A DNA stretch of 64,000 nucleotides from Owenia fusiformis (taxonomy: Eukaryota; Annelida; Polychaeta; Sabellida; Oweniidae). The number at the start of each line of letters is the position of its first letter. Within the stretch, counting starts at the first letter, position 1. Of this stretch, positions 1 to 13,362 are shown one piece after another. The stretch spans positions 23,761,248-23,825,247 of the forward strand of contig CAIIXF020000003.1 in the NCBI GenBank assembly GCA_903813345.2. Reading direction: 5' to 3'. The notes beneath the pieces were generated by a model. That model had not been told where the DNA came from, ran no database searches, and saw nothing but the letters and a program-made list of their open reading frames with translations. A program made the translations under genes and the position numbers.

Positions 1-2137
1 TAAACAGGAACTACTTTATTCGTTAATTTTCATCGGTGAAGCAGAGATTTTACCTAAAAATAAGTCCCTATGTTGGCGTAGTGATATTTAAAAATCGAGA
101 CCCAAACCCTATGTTAAATATAGTGTCGAGATGAAGGTTATGTATAGGGGATTGCAGAAATATAGTCATTGTATGGGCTAATTTGTTCGAAAATGGCGAT
201 ATGTACCCCAGAAGGTGTGAGTACCGTAATCCAACACCAAATTCGAAAATTCAGAACAATACTTTACACATATGGCGTTCGTGATCAACTATAAAACGCT
301 TACCCCCCCCCCCATAGTGTTAGATATCAAAATGTACCTGTTCATATAGGGGTTCGATTGATCTACATCAAATTATAGGGAGTCCGGTTACTTTTTGAGA
401 TATCAGCGTCCATTTATTGTAACTTACGTTTGCTACCATTTCCTCAATTCTGAGATGACAGGCAACGCGTAGTAAACATGCTCACGCCGGAACTATATTT
501 TGACCTACATCGCTATTTTCGTAATTTAAATGAAAGTTGAACTCCTCCTCTATATTTTGATACAAAATAGTGGCATACTATAGGTACCCTAGAAGTCAAC
601 TATGGCGTTATTTAGTACAAAACCACAAGTTTTTAAATGGACTATATACCTTTTGGCGGATGGATATGGAACCTCATACCAGAACTTAAATTTTGTGATT
701 TTTTCAATATTTTTCAATGATTTACCGTAGTGACACCCTAACGTATCATAACTTCCGGAATGACATGCCTTTCGGAAAATTTTTGGGAATATTTTCACTT
801 CATTTACATTTCTTGTATAACTGTACTTATTGTTGATCAGACGGAAAGATAAGCTGATGTAGTTACACTAGAGCTCGTTTACTACCATTTGGAAGGCGTG
901 TGAGGGTCCCATTCATCAGGTAACACTCATATGTCGAAGTTATGTTCTTGCTATTTTTAACAGTTAACAAGCTGTAGGTAGATGAAATCCTACAGGGAGC
1001 TCAAGTTGGAACTATACGTAATCATTTAGTAAACTGGACTGGGAAATCAGAGGTCGAAGGGTTTTTCAATATTAAAATATATTCCAAAAATTCTTGACAC
1101 CCAGTAAGTCGTAGGGTCGAAGGGTCGTAGGTCGAAGGGTTTTTAGTACATTCCGGCGCGTTTTCATAATCTATGCTTGTTCAAAAACGTCGATGATTCA
1201 TAATCTATGCTTGTTCAAAAACGTCGTTGATACATTTCTTGCTCGCACGTTTCCATACAGCTACGCTTGTTTTAGAAACGTCGTTCATGAATTTCGGACT
1301 TTTTTTTCTTCGGGGTTGACCGGCTGTGGAGCTGGTTTTGAAGTTGATGGTTATTGGGATCCAAGTACACCCCATCTGTCTCTATTCATAGTTGGAGCTA
1401 TTTATCCTCCTTATCAAGGACTTTAAAATTGTCCCAGCCTATTTGATCATACCTATGTGTACGTGGCCGAATGCTTCATTACATGGTATATGGTAAATCA
1501 CCCCTGAGCGTTCCATTCGTGGGATTGTGTCTTATGAAACTTGACCGGGGCACTACATAGTTTGTTCCTGCATTTGTAACACGGCTGGGTCTTGCGTTCA
1601 TTAAGAAACATGCTCATTAATGCACATCCATTCTTGCCTAATCTATCTGTTTATTTCCTTTCAGCAACCGTCCCTTTGAATCAGTCAATTGTTTTCTTCG
1701 TAATAAATGATTCTACAATACAGAAGCTGTATATTTATGGTATCAAAGCAGACGGTTGCACTTACTCAGTGTCATTTCTGAACGTAATAAAGTATACTTT
1801 TTAGCATTTAAATTACATCATCATATATTAGAAGCCTCTTAGACTGATGGGATGTCTGGGAATTACAGTCAAGTTCAGCAGGGTGTAAGAGATAGCGCTT
1901 GTCCGCAAGTAAAATCTCGGGGTTATCACTATACATAGTGTTAAATAAGGAAAGTTACACGTTTAGAGCCGTGAGTTTTAAACAATTTTATGGAGGTTGC
2001 TCCAATCAATTGGTTCAGTTGCTTTCTGAAATATTCATGAGCATATGGTTCTTGTTTCACAGGTGTGCTGTAATTATACTGTGAAACATATGGTGTTGAA
2101 CAATTCAAAATATCTGCAATTGTATTTTTGAATTTTC
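1..2137. other. Non-coding, AT-rich, no gene recognised
   Basis: No reading frame here resembles a known protein. A short direct repeat of about 33 bp lies at 1166-1231 (core cttgttcaaaaacgtcg), with a third, diverged copy near 1252-1290. The phrase aggtcgaagggttttt occurs twice (about 1051 and 1128). A run of C lies at about 303-312. Confidence 0.6.
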
Positions 2138-2144
2138 TGCAACT

Positions 2145-2150
<6 letters not shown>

Positions 2151-2181
<31 letters not shown>

Positions 2182-4268
2182 TAGATAAAGGTATAAACTT
2201 TATTATACAGTTGAACGTGTTTTTTACATTTCTATACAAGACATTTACATACAAAATGTCACCACCTGCCATTTGTTATGGATGCCAAATACCAACCACC
2301 AAACACCATCCACAAAAGAGGTGGCAACAATAACAATATGTCATACACATTATATAAGGTTTCCAGGTGAATTCTTGTCTCAGAAAAAAAAAAAAAAATT
2401 TCAGACATTACATTAGAATGCGAAATGTGACCACCTGCCATTTGTTAAAGACACTGAACACCAACTGGCAAATGCTAAACACCAATCACCTAACAATATG
2501 TCATCACTTGTGATGGTGACATAAAGATTGCATGTTAGGTTTTGAAAATGACACAAGAGCTCAATGCATTGTATGGAGCATGTCTGTTTTATCTACCATG
2601 TTTCCCATTGTTTGGTCAATGTGGTTCAAAAATACAAGATGACAGAACATTTTAAAGTAGACTATTTACTAGTGTGACCATTTTCATACCTAAAGTTATG
2701 CTGCGATAATACATCATTGATATAACACTATCAGCCACATTTTAATAGAAAAATGTAAAACCTTAAAAGTATCTGGCTAAGCTTACGACAGATGTCCCTC
2801 TTAAATATAGTACAAATGTATGTCTTAGTGAACACTTGTCTCTACTCTGTAGCGAGCACCTGTGTCTCATGAACACCCATTCTCAGCAAGTACTCCACTG
2901 ACTTCTTCTGTATAAAAAGTTGTACAAATACAATATTGTAGAAAGAAAACATACAGTAGTTGCATATGCTATAATATCGTATTTATATATAATATTAGCC
3001 TTATTTAGCATAGTAGTTTTGATAAAAAGAGGAAGGGAAGGGGGGGGGGCAAGGGAAAAGGCAAGAGGGGGATTTTTTGTGATTTTCTGCTCGATGGTTT
3101 GATGCTTGGTGAGGGGGTTTTTAAGTTCCCAGTGTGTATTTTACTACGTTATGAAATGTTTGAGTTTCAACCATTGCTGTTCCATAAGTTCAGGTTTTTT
3201 TCTTCTTTGGCTGATGCTTTCTTCTATTTTTTTCTCTGTTTTTAGGTAGTTTTGCCAGCCTATCATATTAGGTCTCCTTATTTTCCTTTTACATGTGTTT
3301 AGGAATATCTTTTGTTTCAGGAATAGATGTTCGTTTTCTGTTTTTCCATCTCCGAAAAGGAATGTCTCAATTGTGGGTACATCTTCGTCAAGTTGGTTGA
3401 AAGATGTTATTAGGAAGTCTTGTACGGCCTCACAATGGTATATTCCATGTTCTAAAGTATCTATGTCACTACGGCATAGACTGCATATGTCAGTGTTATA
3501 GCCGTCTATGTTCATTTGTTTTAGTTGTTTGTTATAGTATAGTATCCGGAAGAATATTTTTATTTGGAAATATTTCTCTTTTGTCCTGAGAATATTTTTT
3601 CTATTTTTGTGGATTTTGGCCCACATCAAAGGATTTTGTAGTTGCAGTTTGTTTTGCCACTTATCTTCCATCTTCTTTGGCAGTTTCACAGCATTGTTCT
3701 TTTTTAGTAAAATCTTGTAAACTTCTTTATTGTTTGTCTTTTTTAACCATTCTGTGTTAATTGTGACATTCGGATTCTCGGTTTCTTCTTCATTTTCTCT
3801 CTGGTGTCTTAATTTTCTTTTCCAATTTTGGGGGATGGCTGTAATTATACTGTTATATTTCAAAGTATTCCTTTGGTTCATAACAATATCATATTTATGG
3901 CCTAATTCTGCTGCTGTGAGGAATCTATTTTCGTCCTGGATGTCTTTTATAAATTCAATACCTTTTTGTATCCATACTTCGTTTTTCATGATTTCTCCAT
4001 TGATTTTTATCTGTTCATTGTGCCATAATGATTGTTGCTCTGGGTTTCTCGTATCCGGAATTGTTTGATATTTTAGACTGCACCAATTTTTGTAGACTGT
4101 CTTCAGGTACCTTAAGTCTAAAACATTTATTTTGTCACTATTTTTTGGAAGGTTCAATGCCCATACTTCTCCCTGCGTCAGGTTCTTCAGGTAGTAGTTC
4201 CATATCTTCTTCCATTTGCCACTATATGTAGGGTCTATATATTTCTTTATCCATTTGATGCTTAGGTT
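2151..4268 (-). mobile_element. 5'-truncated L1/Tx1-type LINE with poly(A) tail and 13-bp TSD
   Basis: The element reads on the minus strand. Its 3' end is a run of about 30 T on the plus strand (2151-2180), i.e. a poly(A) tail, preceded by an AATAAA signal roughly 20 bp upstream. The 13-bp direct repeat tgcaactaaattt flanks it at 2138-2150 and 4269-4281, so both ends are fixed. About 960 bp of 3' UTR separate the tail from the stop codon of the ORF2 remnant. The element lacks the endonuclease and the reverse transcriptase core, as expected of 5' truncation during target-primed reverse transcription. The clean TSD, long A-tail and uninterrupted frame indicate a fairly young insertion. Confidence 0.9.
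3144..4267 (-). CDS. LINE ORF2 C-terminal fragment (post-RT region with zinc knuckle)
   Basis: This is an open frame of about 373 codons running from the 5' truncation point of the LINE to a stop at 3144, with no interruption. The protein is basic, and rich in Trp, Lys and Asn. Near its end it has a C-x2-C-x8-H-x4-C cluster (CSLCRSDIDTLEH...), the zinc-binding motif found downstream of the reverse transcriptase in L1/Tx1-type ORF2 proteins. Neither the RT motifs nor the endonuclease is present. There is no host start codon, since the frame is open to the junction, so it should not be read as a host gene. Family assignment to L1/Tx1 rests on protein style and needs a profile search. Confidence 0.8.
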
Positions 4269-4281
4269 TGCAACTAAATTT

Positions 4282-7279
4282 ATTTAAGTTTATTGAACTG
4301 GTTTTGCCCAACGATAACATTTTAAAAGCCCAAATGTTCACTATAATTCATTTGATATAAAGATTTCAGATTGACAAAATAGTGAATTTTTTTGTCAGCG
4401 AAACTTGGTTTTTACAGTACACCATTTACAAATAAATACAATATCAAATATACGTCAAGAACTGACTTTGCAGAAGAATTCGGACCATCACGACCTTTTT
4501 ACCAAACTCCTTATCATATTTAATGAATCAATTTTTCGAGTTAATCAGTCTGTGAATTCCATTTAAATATCGCAATCAGGGTGGCCGTGCCTTTTTCAAG
4601 TTTTACATAAAACTTAAACGCGATAAACTAAATGTCAAAAAATTCCAGAGGCGTAGCGTGGATAAATAAAAAGGCAAAGCAAATCTAGCTAGTACTAGGG
4701 AAAATGTAGTGTATTACTACGTTTGGACTTTATTTCAGCAAAAGAAACTTCTGAACATATAGTTTCTCTTATATTTTGGTAAGGCGTGAGGCGTCAGTTG
4801 CCTCACCTGCCCCATGCCTAGCCACACCCATGAATTTAATATAGTCAACTGTGCAGTGATTTTCAAGTTTTAAGAGAGCTGCGTGAATCGTTGACAGGAG
4901 TACAGGTAGTAATATAAAACAGCAGGTTGAAGAGATGATGATATTTAGCATTCGCTTGCAGTCTGCATCACAGAAAATAAGGCAGCATGGACAATGATGC
5001 AGCAACCTTTGCTTGTACAGTGGACAATTTGCAGTAGGCCTAATTAAAAAAAACGTGTTTAATGACATTTAACATTGTTCTTTTAACTCTGGACGATTTT
5101 ACATCCTCGATAAGCAGTGGATTAAAATAATGAAACGATTTCATGATTGAAGAGCCACGGGTAAGTCGAATAGTCATTAAATATACACTGTTAAAAGTTA
5201 CGGATTAATCTGAAAACTGGTTAGAATGAATTAAAAATCTCACCTCAACTGACTCGGTTATGTAATATGAAGATCACAGATACTTAAAAACTAGCAAAGC
5301 ATATCATCCGATGGTACCAATAAACAGATTGTAACAGATTGCAATGCGATGCGGTGTCGATACAAATTACGTTAAAAAACACTCAGACAAATAGACATGA
5401 ATTTCATGATCCAAACTTTGATAGATATTACATCAGACGTATGAAAACTTCTGACACAGTGGGATTTAAAGAGTATTATTTCAAAATACCAGGTATGATA
5501 AGCGCAAATACAGTTGGAATGTTGGCAAATAGTAACTTGTTCATTACTTTTCTAATTGGGGTCACGTCTTTGCTGATTTGGCAAATGAAAAATGATGCGC
5601 ATATACGCAGGTAGGCAACTAAGCACACTCTGTATAGCAGTACTGATGTACTGTTTAGTTACAGTGAACAATTCAAAACGTCAGACTAATCTTTGAATCC
5701 ACATGCTACAAATGTTCAGGACACACCGTCTTGAAGTCAGTATGTTCGAATATCTGGTCAGTAAGCCTTTCCTAATCTATGTTTCCAATGACTTCTATCT
5801 TTTGACTGAGTTCTGGTGTTTCTATCTAAAATAAAAATTTCTGTGATATTCACGTTCATTTAAGTTTTCACCACTTTCTTATAGTAATTGAGTATATTAT
5901 CTTTTATAGATATAGCAGCATGTTAAGGATGATGAATAACTCCTTGGAAAATACTGTAATGAAATGCCAAGAACATTGGGTAGAGCAATAATTATAGATT
6001 AAATGTTAGACATAACTTATCACTTGGTAGGGAAATGGTGCGAAACCAACCAGTAGGAACTAAACCAGTAGAGAAATGAGTTTGATAACTTCAAAGTAAA
6101 TAAAAGAGAGAGTAGACACATTCGTCGATTCACACTTCTTTTATACATTATCACGAAATAGATACCCTTATAATCTTCAGGCCATAAGGTTGTGGAGATA
6201 TCCGTGTATAGTGGATCATATTTGAGTTATGATCACGCAGAGAGAAATTGATTACAAAAAAGTTAATAACAATTATGCTCGACCAAAGAACTAAATTCAT
6301 GACTTCTTAATTTTTAAAGATGATATGAGGCGACGAATATCTTATTGTCTGTTTTTCTGAGGTTGTGTCGCCATTAGTGAAATAGTAGATGACTTGAAAA
6401 ACAGAAAAATACCTTCAATGGAATATCAAACGGTGTTAGATAATTCATAATATTGGAATATCCTATATGGTTTTTGAAAAATATCATTTATATACATGAG
6501 TGGATATTGATATTAGATGGTTTGGAGAGTTTTTGCTAAAGTATGATATCTTGATCCACGTATCAAATTTGTATATCGTATATCTTTATGTGATATTCGA
6601 TATATCTCTGCAACCATGAGATTAAAGTGATATTCACAAGAAGATATCAAAATAGAAAAATTCAAAAAATGTTGATTCCAAGTGATCATTGGTAAGAAGG
6701 CCATGTCAAGAGCACTTAAATTAACATGTGTATGTCTGGTCAATAATACATGGTCTTGGACTACAAGAATCTAAAACATGTAAACATGATTGGAAACTAA
6801 GCAGTTTCGATTACTCTAGAAACTTAAATGATCCCAGGGCATCACTTGCCAAATCGTGCCAAATCATATCTTTCTGGCAGACACAATAACGAGATTATGC
6901 AATTCTTTGATGAGGTCTGTTAGAAAATAACTTTGTTTTGATTAACATTTTCTAAGGTAAATAATTAGGAGAACCCCTGGAACATGTATGAGAAATACAG
7001 AGAGTACGTCATCTTCCTCTTTCTAAGGTGTGGGAATAAGACGCATGATATGCATATAGTACATAGCTTGGAAAACTGAATCTTATTTGATATGCAGATG
7101 CAATCATTTTCGTATTCTTAATATTAGACTCTAAAAATCTACGGTAAATGTTTCCAATGAGCTTTTTATCGTATCATTAGATTAACAAAAAATACACCTT
7201 AGTTTTTATCAGGATCATGACTCATAATACGTTCGAAACTTTGAATAATAGATGCGGGTACATTTTTTGTATGTCTATG
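4282..7279. other. Non-coding, no gene recognised
   Basis: I see only short open frames without domain signatures. The longest, at about 5339-5614 (+), has no convincing start and matches nothing I recognise. The interval looks like ordinary intergenic sequence. Confidence 0.5.
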
Positions 7280-7440
7280 ATGCATGTTGCTCGACGCAAC
7301 TTAAGCCATGTATAGATAGTGGTACCATGCGTGTTGCTCGACGCAACTTGGCCATCTAGTGGTACCATGGGTGTTGCTCGACGCAACTTGGCCATCTAGT
7401 GGTACCATGCGTGTTGCTCGACGCAACTTAACCATCTAGT
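7280..7440. repeat. Four-copy 40-bp tandem repeat with a built-in hairpin
   Basis: The 15-mer gttgctcgacgcaac starts at 7286, 7333, 7373 and 7413 (spacings 47, 40, 40). Each 15-mer can fold as a 5-bp stem (GTTGC/GCAAC) with a TCGAC loop. The linker carries ccatctagtggtaccatg, including the palindrome GGTACC. The array is GC-richer than its surroundings. Confidence 0.85.
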
Positions 7441-7539
7441 TGTGAAACTGGTTTCTACATTCTGGCGACTACCAGTATATTAGGTCATTTCATTCGGGTA
7501 ACGATTTTTGGCTTGCAATCGAAGATGGCCGAAGATATT

Positions 7540-7615
7540 TTAACCCTAAGCATAAACTCCTGCCTTTTACCCCTAACCCTAGGCCCAACCCCAATTAACC
7601 ATAACCTTAAGTAAC
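7540..7615. repeat. Degenerate telomere-like CCCTAA stretch
   Basis: The sequence contains several taaccc/ccctaa words (taaccctaag, cccctaaccctagg, gtaaccctat) with irregular spacing. It could be a decayed interstitial telomeric stretch or chance low-complexity sequence. Confidence 0.3.
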
Positions 7616-8281
7616 CCTATAGAAGAATCAGAATTTCGCTCGGCCATCTCCGCTTATGGCATCTGTGTTCTCTCAATTTCATTTTGTCATGTTTTGCGAC
7701 CATGTCACTCCTTTTCTAAGCTTAAATCATGGACTTCATGCTTAAATGTACAGATCTGGTACTCTAACTCTTTTTCCGTGAAGATTTCTGAAGTACGGAA
7801 ACAAGTGGTAAACTATCAAATGCCAAGCCAATGATATTCAAAATCTTATCTTATAATGGAAGATTCAGAAGAAAAGAGATGCCATGGTTTACTATGATTA
7901 ATTAGCTGAGACTCTTAGAATAAGAGAATTGTCATTGCCCTTTAATTCATTAATCACTATTTATATAACAGCCTGTAATAATAATTCCAGTTTCAATGTC
8001 ACGCTAACCTTATTTATTTCATATCCTAAATCCATCTCTCTGAAATGTTGACTGGAGTAGCCGATTGGAAATTTCTTGCAATCGATTCATTATGATATAA
8101 TTGGATTTTTTCTCGGTCTTGTTCACTCACCCACCCCAGCCCTGATAACCATATTTCCCCTCAATTGTGTGTTTCCACTGTGGATTTGGTAAGAGATATT
8201 AGTCTTTTGACACTCATAGATTTTGTGACTTTTGTCAGTCTCACATCATTCGAGATTTAAATGCTCCTCTTTCTTGATGTC

Positions 8282-8484
8282 CAAGGAGGATTGGCTCCCA
8301 GAGTGCACCACCGATATTCTGTCCCATATATGGTAGCGGTGACCTTTGACCTCACAGGTTTCAAAATGGCTTCCGTGCTAAAGAAAACAAGCGGAACCCT
8401 GTCACGTGTCAACAAGGTCAAAGGTCACGCTACCATATATGGGACAGAATATCGGTGGTGCACTCTGGGAGCCAATCCTCCTTG
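8282..8484. mobile_element. 203-bp MITE with ~70-bp TIRs and 9-bp TSD
   Basis: The two ends are inverted copies of about 70 bp, beginning caaggaggattggctccc. The direct repeat cttgatgtc flanks the element at 8273-8281 and 8485-8493 (10 bp if the next C is counted). TIRs of this length with a 9-10 bp target duplication are typical of Mutator-like elements. There is no coding capacity. A related isolated end, gggagtcaatcctccttg, occurs at about 14549-14566. A longer open frame across the element is a by-product of the inverted repeat, not a gene. Confidence 0.85.
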
Positions 8485-8493
8485 CTTGATGTC

Positions 8494-11400
8494 CGTACTG
8501 GGGTTTCTTTTCTTTTAATTTGAATTGTTCATCAACAGATATTGTAACGACTTCGATATAAGTGAAACGTCCATTGTATCCGTGACTTTGTTTGTAATTT
8601 GTTTCTTTGTGATTTGGTGAGACATTTGGTGAGTGTTGGACAATGCTTCATCATATTACAGCTTTCAATTTGGGATGCTTCGTGTGCTCGTTTGTACTCA
8701 TAATATCGTTTTCTATATGTGTGTGTTTTAATAGTCATTACACTTGACACTTGTATTTACATATCCATTACGTCTATCACGCCACTCTTGTAGTTTTACT
8801 ACAGTGACATTTAATTCATGATGAGCCTTTCTGAGACACGACATCCATGGGATTAAAAGTGTGTTGATTGATCGTAGTTTTTGGTTCCTTCTATCCGCAA
8901 TTATCTCATATTAGAGTAAGGATTATTGTTTACATTCTGGTATATAAGTACACACATATACATTTTCTCGTGCATGTTTTTTTTTTACTTCAAACTTGAT
9001 CCAGTTCATATGCTTCTCATTGTATGAGAAACATTATTGACAAGTTACATTTGAATTGTTTAAACTACTTCCCCCTAGCGTATGAATTTGTATTTAAAGT
9101 ACTTAAACGTTAAAGAGTTACAAGTAATCCGTAATCACAACAAATGGTACCTTTAATTGGGGACATCAGATAACGAATATTATGTATGTATGTTACAAAC
9201 ATAGTTAAAGCCTGCGTCCGATTTGGACACTCCAAACTAAGATGTCCAAGAAAACCCATTAAATATCTTTCAATAAACAACCCATCTCAATCCTCTATAC
9301 CGACATAAGTAATTCACTAGCCTTCTAAAATATTGACATATTTTGCAATCTGGAATTGGATTCTGCCTAATTATGGACCTAGAACCATGATTTGAGGAAA
9401 ATATGGAAAACGGTGATTCAACAGAAATGTTCCTGGTATTTTAGTACATTTTCCATTCGTTTGACTTCGCTTCTTAAAAGAGAGCTTACTTTTAGCTAAC
9501 TCACTGCGCTCGCTCAGGATAGTATTTTAGATGAAGCGGATTTCTTGTTATTTTGTTATTTACGCTTTATAAATAATGTTATAGATGAGTACCTGCTGTC
9601 CCATAATACTAATAGATCCTTATCATAATAGCAAGTTACATTTGCACTTAATTCATCAGTAACTGTCACAATCTAATGATATGTTATAGATTGATGTTGG
9701 TAAATCATGCTAGAACAAATATACAAGAGTAAGCACAGTCGTCCACGCAGAAATCTTAATGACCATCATATTTTGAAATGCAAAACAGTTTAAAACACTG
9801 GTTGAAATAGCACATAAGAAATAGTATTGTTGATGAGAAATAGAGGTTCTTATATGAGTACCTGCGCAAGATCGTCCATTCTTGATGAGCCTTGAGTCGA
9901 AGACGAGATAAAGAAACATTATCAAAGCGAGTCAAGAATGGACGATATTGCACAGGTACGAGTACAAGAAAGTTTTTCTCATATGACTCTGTATTATGCC
10001 ATATTTTCACCATTTTATCATAAAACTGAGTGAAAATTGCTTCAAATTAATTGAACTTCATCTTTCAATTGTAATGACGTCATAACAAAATTGAAGAAAA
10101 TACATAGATACATGTGGCAACAAAGCTCCATTGTTATGACGTCACAACTTAGTTTTGTAGAATTAGCATGGATACGCATAACAACGCTGTACCCGTTGCC
10201 ATGTTGTTGATGTTTATAGACCGGTGATGTCACAAGTTAATCTCATCTTGCACGTGTGACTTTTTAGGATGAAAGATGGCAATATCTTGCATGGGGTAAA
10301 GATGGCTATATCTTTGTTAGTCATATGAGAAAGTGGACAGTCCAATAAAAACGAGGGAACTTTCGTTGATTTTCCAGATCATATCGACTTTTCATTTTGG
10401 TTGAGCTAGGAGCACGTTGCATCTTGTGCGTCTAGTCCATACTTATGCGTCTCTATTTTTGTGTGTCTTTTTCATTTTCGTTTACGTGTTACATGTCTAT
10501 AGGTCAATTCCTGTGTCTTTTCCAACCTCATAATTTTTCAAAAGGAAAATTGAAAGTTTTTTTAAAAAATTGATTTACGTTCGCAATATTTCGAGTTATT
10601 TGATAATTCGTCTCTAACAACTAATTTGCTTACTTTATTGTTGATTAAATGTGAATTGAAACGTACATAAAGTATAAAGAACTATTCATAAACTGATTAT
10701 GTTAATCTCATCTTAGTGGAAGAGATTTGAATTTTATTACTTTTACAGGACAATGACGCTTCAAGGGTTTTACCTTTGCAAATATGTACTATGCAAGATT
10801 TGAAATTAATAGATCATCATGGACAGTAAGGTGATTCGTTTAATAGCCATACGTCGATTCAACGTCGCGTCATGTTTCTACGGTTTTTCAAATACGCTGG
10901 GGTATAGAGAGGCTATAGTTCCCGAACAACTGGTGGAAGTTGGATTTTGGAGCACGGTTGTTCAGAGAATGACACCACCATGAGTCAAATATAGATTTTA
11001 GCAAAATTTATTCTTACTGCTTTATAAAAAATTGCTTATCACCTTAATCATTATGGGTTATTTATCCATGTAGTCCAATTTATTATTTAGACAATGATAA
11101 ATGTGTTGTAGACTTGCAGATCATTCACCCAATCACGCTGTTTGTAAATATCATTATTAGGAAGGTCGTAATCAATTGTCTTATAAGATAAATGTATTTT
11201 CAAATAATGAATTATGATACTCTTCCCATTACGGGTCTCCTACGACATTTCTCAAGTTCAATACGTTATCGAATAAAAAATTGTGTGATCATCGTTCACG
11301 TCACTATATCATCGATAATCGAGAATCAATTAAAAAACGATTATTATCCAATCAATTATATTTACACAATGGTAAGATTGTGCAATCTCAGAAAAATAAA

Positions 11401-13187
11401 ATCTTATAATTAATACAGATAAATGAGTAGATAGACGGCCTAGATGGTTCTCATTTTTCTTCAATAATTAGACACTATCAGAATCATTTGTTTAATTAGC
11501 TCACACCATGACAATGAAGTGCACTAATGTAAACATGTAAAGTACAGTCCCTTCAATAAGTTTGGAAACTCTGAATTCCCGCCTGTAATAGACGGAATTG
11601 AGTATCAAGTAACATAGATGATAGTCTTGCTTCAAGACCCTGGTCTATCATCTCTTAACACTGTGTTGTTCAGATAAGAGTCAGGTCTACAGTCTTCAAG
11701 CACGACTACATAACTGATGTGTGTCGTGGCAGTTTCCGATTTTTGTGACTGGCGTTCAGGTAGCGGCGTCTATATTTCTAAAGTAATTTTTGGATTAATT
11801 CCTTAACTGTGAACACGGTAATATACTTGTTTCTAAATGCCGTGCGCTATAAAGACACACAGTGTCAAAATGTCGTCATAAGCTTTTTCACATTTATATG
11901 ATTTCTTTGTATTTTTGCACACAAATACGACTAAGTTGGCGGAAGGGGAAGAGCAAAAAATGTTCTTTGATTGATGCATCCTGCGTAAATGGTTAAAGAA
12001 GCTTCTTTTATTTGCTTCGCTTAGATAAGATATCTCCCCGGCAACGTTTATACACGATTTTTCTTCAATACAGGTACAAAAATGCACAGTCTAAATTTGT
12101 AGTTTTTCTACAATTTAAAATATCAATTATATGTAACGTTTTCGTTTTCTCTATTCGCCTGTATTGCCTGATATTGCTTTTTTATAACATTTAAAACTTA
12201 GCTGGTGTAACAATTTACTTGGGAGTAATCAAATATTACAAGCGGGGCATCTATTGATTCATATCATATCAAAATTCTAGACCAAAGAATTATATTTTAT
12301 AGATCTAAAGATCTAAAAGAGCAAGGTCAAATCACCAGCACATTGTGGAGGTGTTCTAATCGAGAATGTGTGAGCTTTTCTGACATCATTGGCACGCACG
12401 GGACAACTCGATCTCTTTTCGGAACAATTTGGAACAATTCGTAACATTTTTGATCTTTTTTACAATTGCTAACACCTACATATGTCTAATATATCGAAAC
12501 GGAACACAGCGTATGGTTTAAAACACAATTGTTATTGAATTGGGGCTTAATAACACAAGAATCCCTTATCATTACCATCTATATTTGATACCAGTAAGAT
12601 CTTACCTGATTGTAAAAAACAGCTTGAAGCTATGGGTAAAGATGAGTTAAAGACAGCCACAGTAGAGGATTATCATTGTCTGCATAATTAAAAACGAATA
12701 AGAACACAAGAAAGTGACAGTATCATTGGAAAGAGATTTAATGCCTAGTTATTCAGGGGTCCAAGAAAATGGATCGTAATTTAATGAGGGTTTTACAAGG
12801 AAACAAGATTGATGTAAATATTGCATTAATTCCAAGAGGATAACATATGTGCTACAGGGTGAGACCCAAAAGATGCAACCCGTTGATTTTGAGATCGCTT
12901 TCTTACATCGTGGTATCCACAGCCAATTATATCCCTTTGATCTCTCGCAAGCTTTGGATAAAGAGAGACTCTGAGAAATCAGAATTGCTTGATTTTAGTG
13001 GAATCTTCCTGAATTTCTTGTGTTCTCATTTGTGTAGATGTCCAAGGGAGCAAATAATGTTATGCTTAGGAGTTTATTCTCTTTGGGTCACTCTGTGTTA
13101 TTGGATGTGAAATTAGCCAAGTATTTATTGATTGGGATCTAATTTTCTCACCCAAATAAATCTAGAAAATATGTTGTTAAAAGTTCG
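8494..13187. other. Non-coding, with minor inverted and direct repeats
   Basis: No gene was recognised. An imperfect hairpin lies at about 9856-9955: the two arms share gtacctg-gcaa-atcgtccattcttga. A diverged ~65-bp direct repeat at 10070-10240 carries two perfect TGACGTCA palindromes (10075-10082 and 10137-10144) and a diverged third. Other open frames here are short and unlike known proteins. Confidence 0.5.
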
Positions 13188-13362
13188 CAACACCGATACA
13201 TTTTTATTTTTTATTTTTGAACACATTTTTTGCAATTAAACGTTACACTGATACATTTTACTTTTTTAATTTTGATAACATCTTTTGCAAATAAACGTAA
13301 CACTGATACATTTTACTTTTTTTTTAATTTTGGACACATTTTTGCAATTAAATACAAGCATG
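13188..13362. repeat. Three-copy ~55-60-bp tandem repeat
   Basis: Three consecutive copies of a T-rich unit contain acactgatacattttactttt followed by acatttttgcaattaaa. The copies differ by small indels in the T runs. There is no coding potential. Confidence 0.8.

Noticed and set aside
7280-7440. CRISPR-like array
   Set aside because: The linkers repeat together with the hairpin (no unique spacers) and the genome is animal; it is a minisatellite.
7540-7615. True telomere
   Set aside because: Only a few degenerate CCCTAA words, internal and irregular.
8261-8518. 85-codon frame across the MITE
   Set aside because: It is produced by the inverted repeat, reading into one TIR and out of the other.
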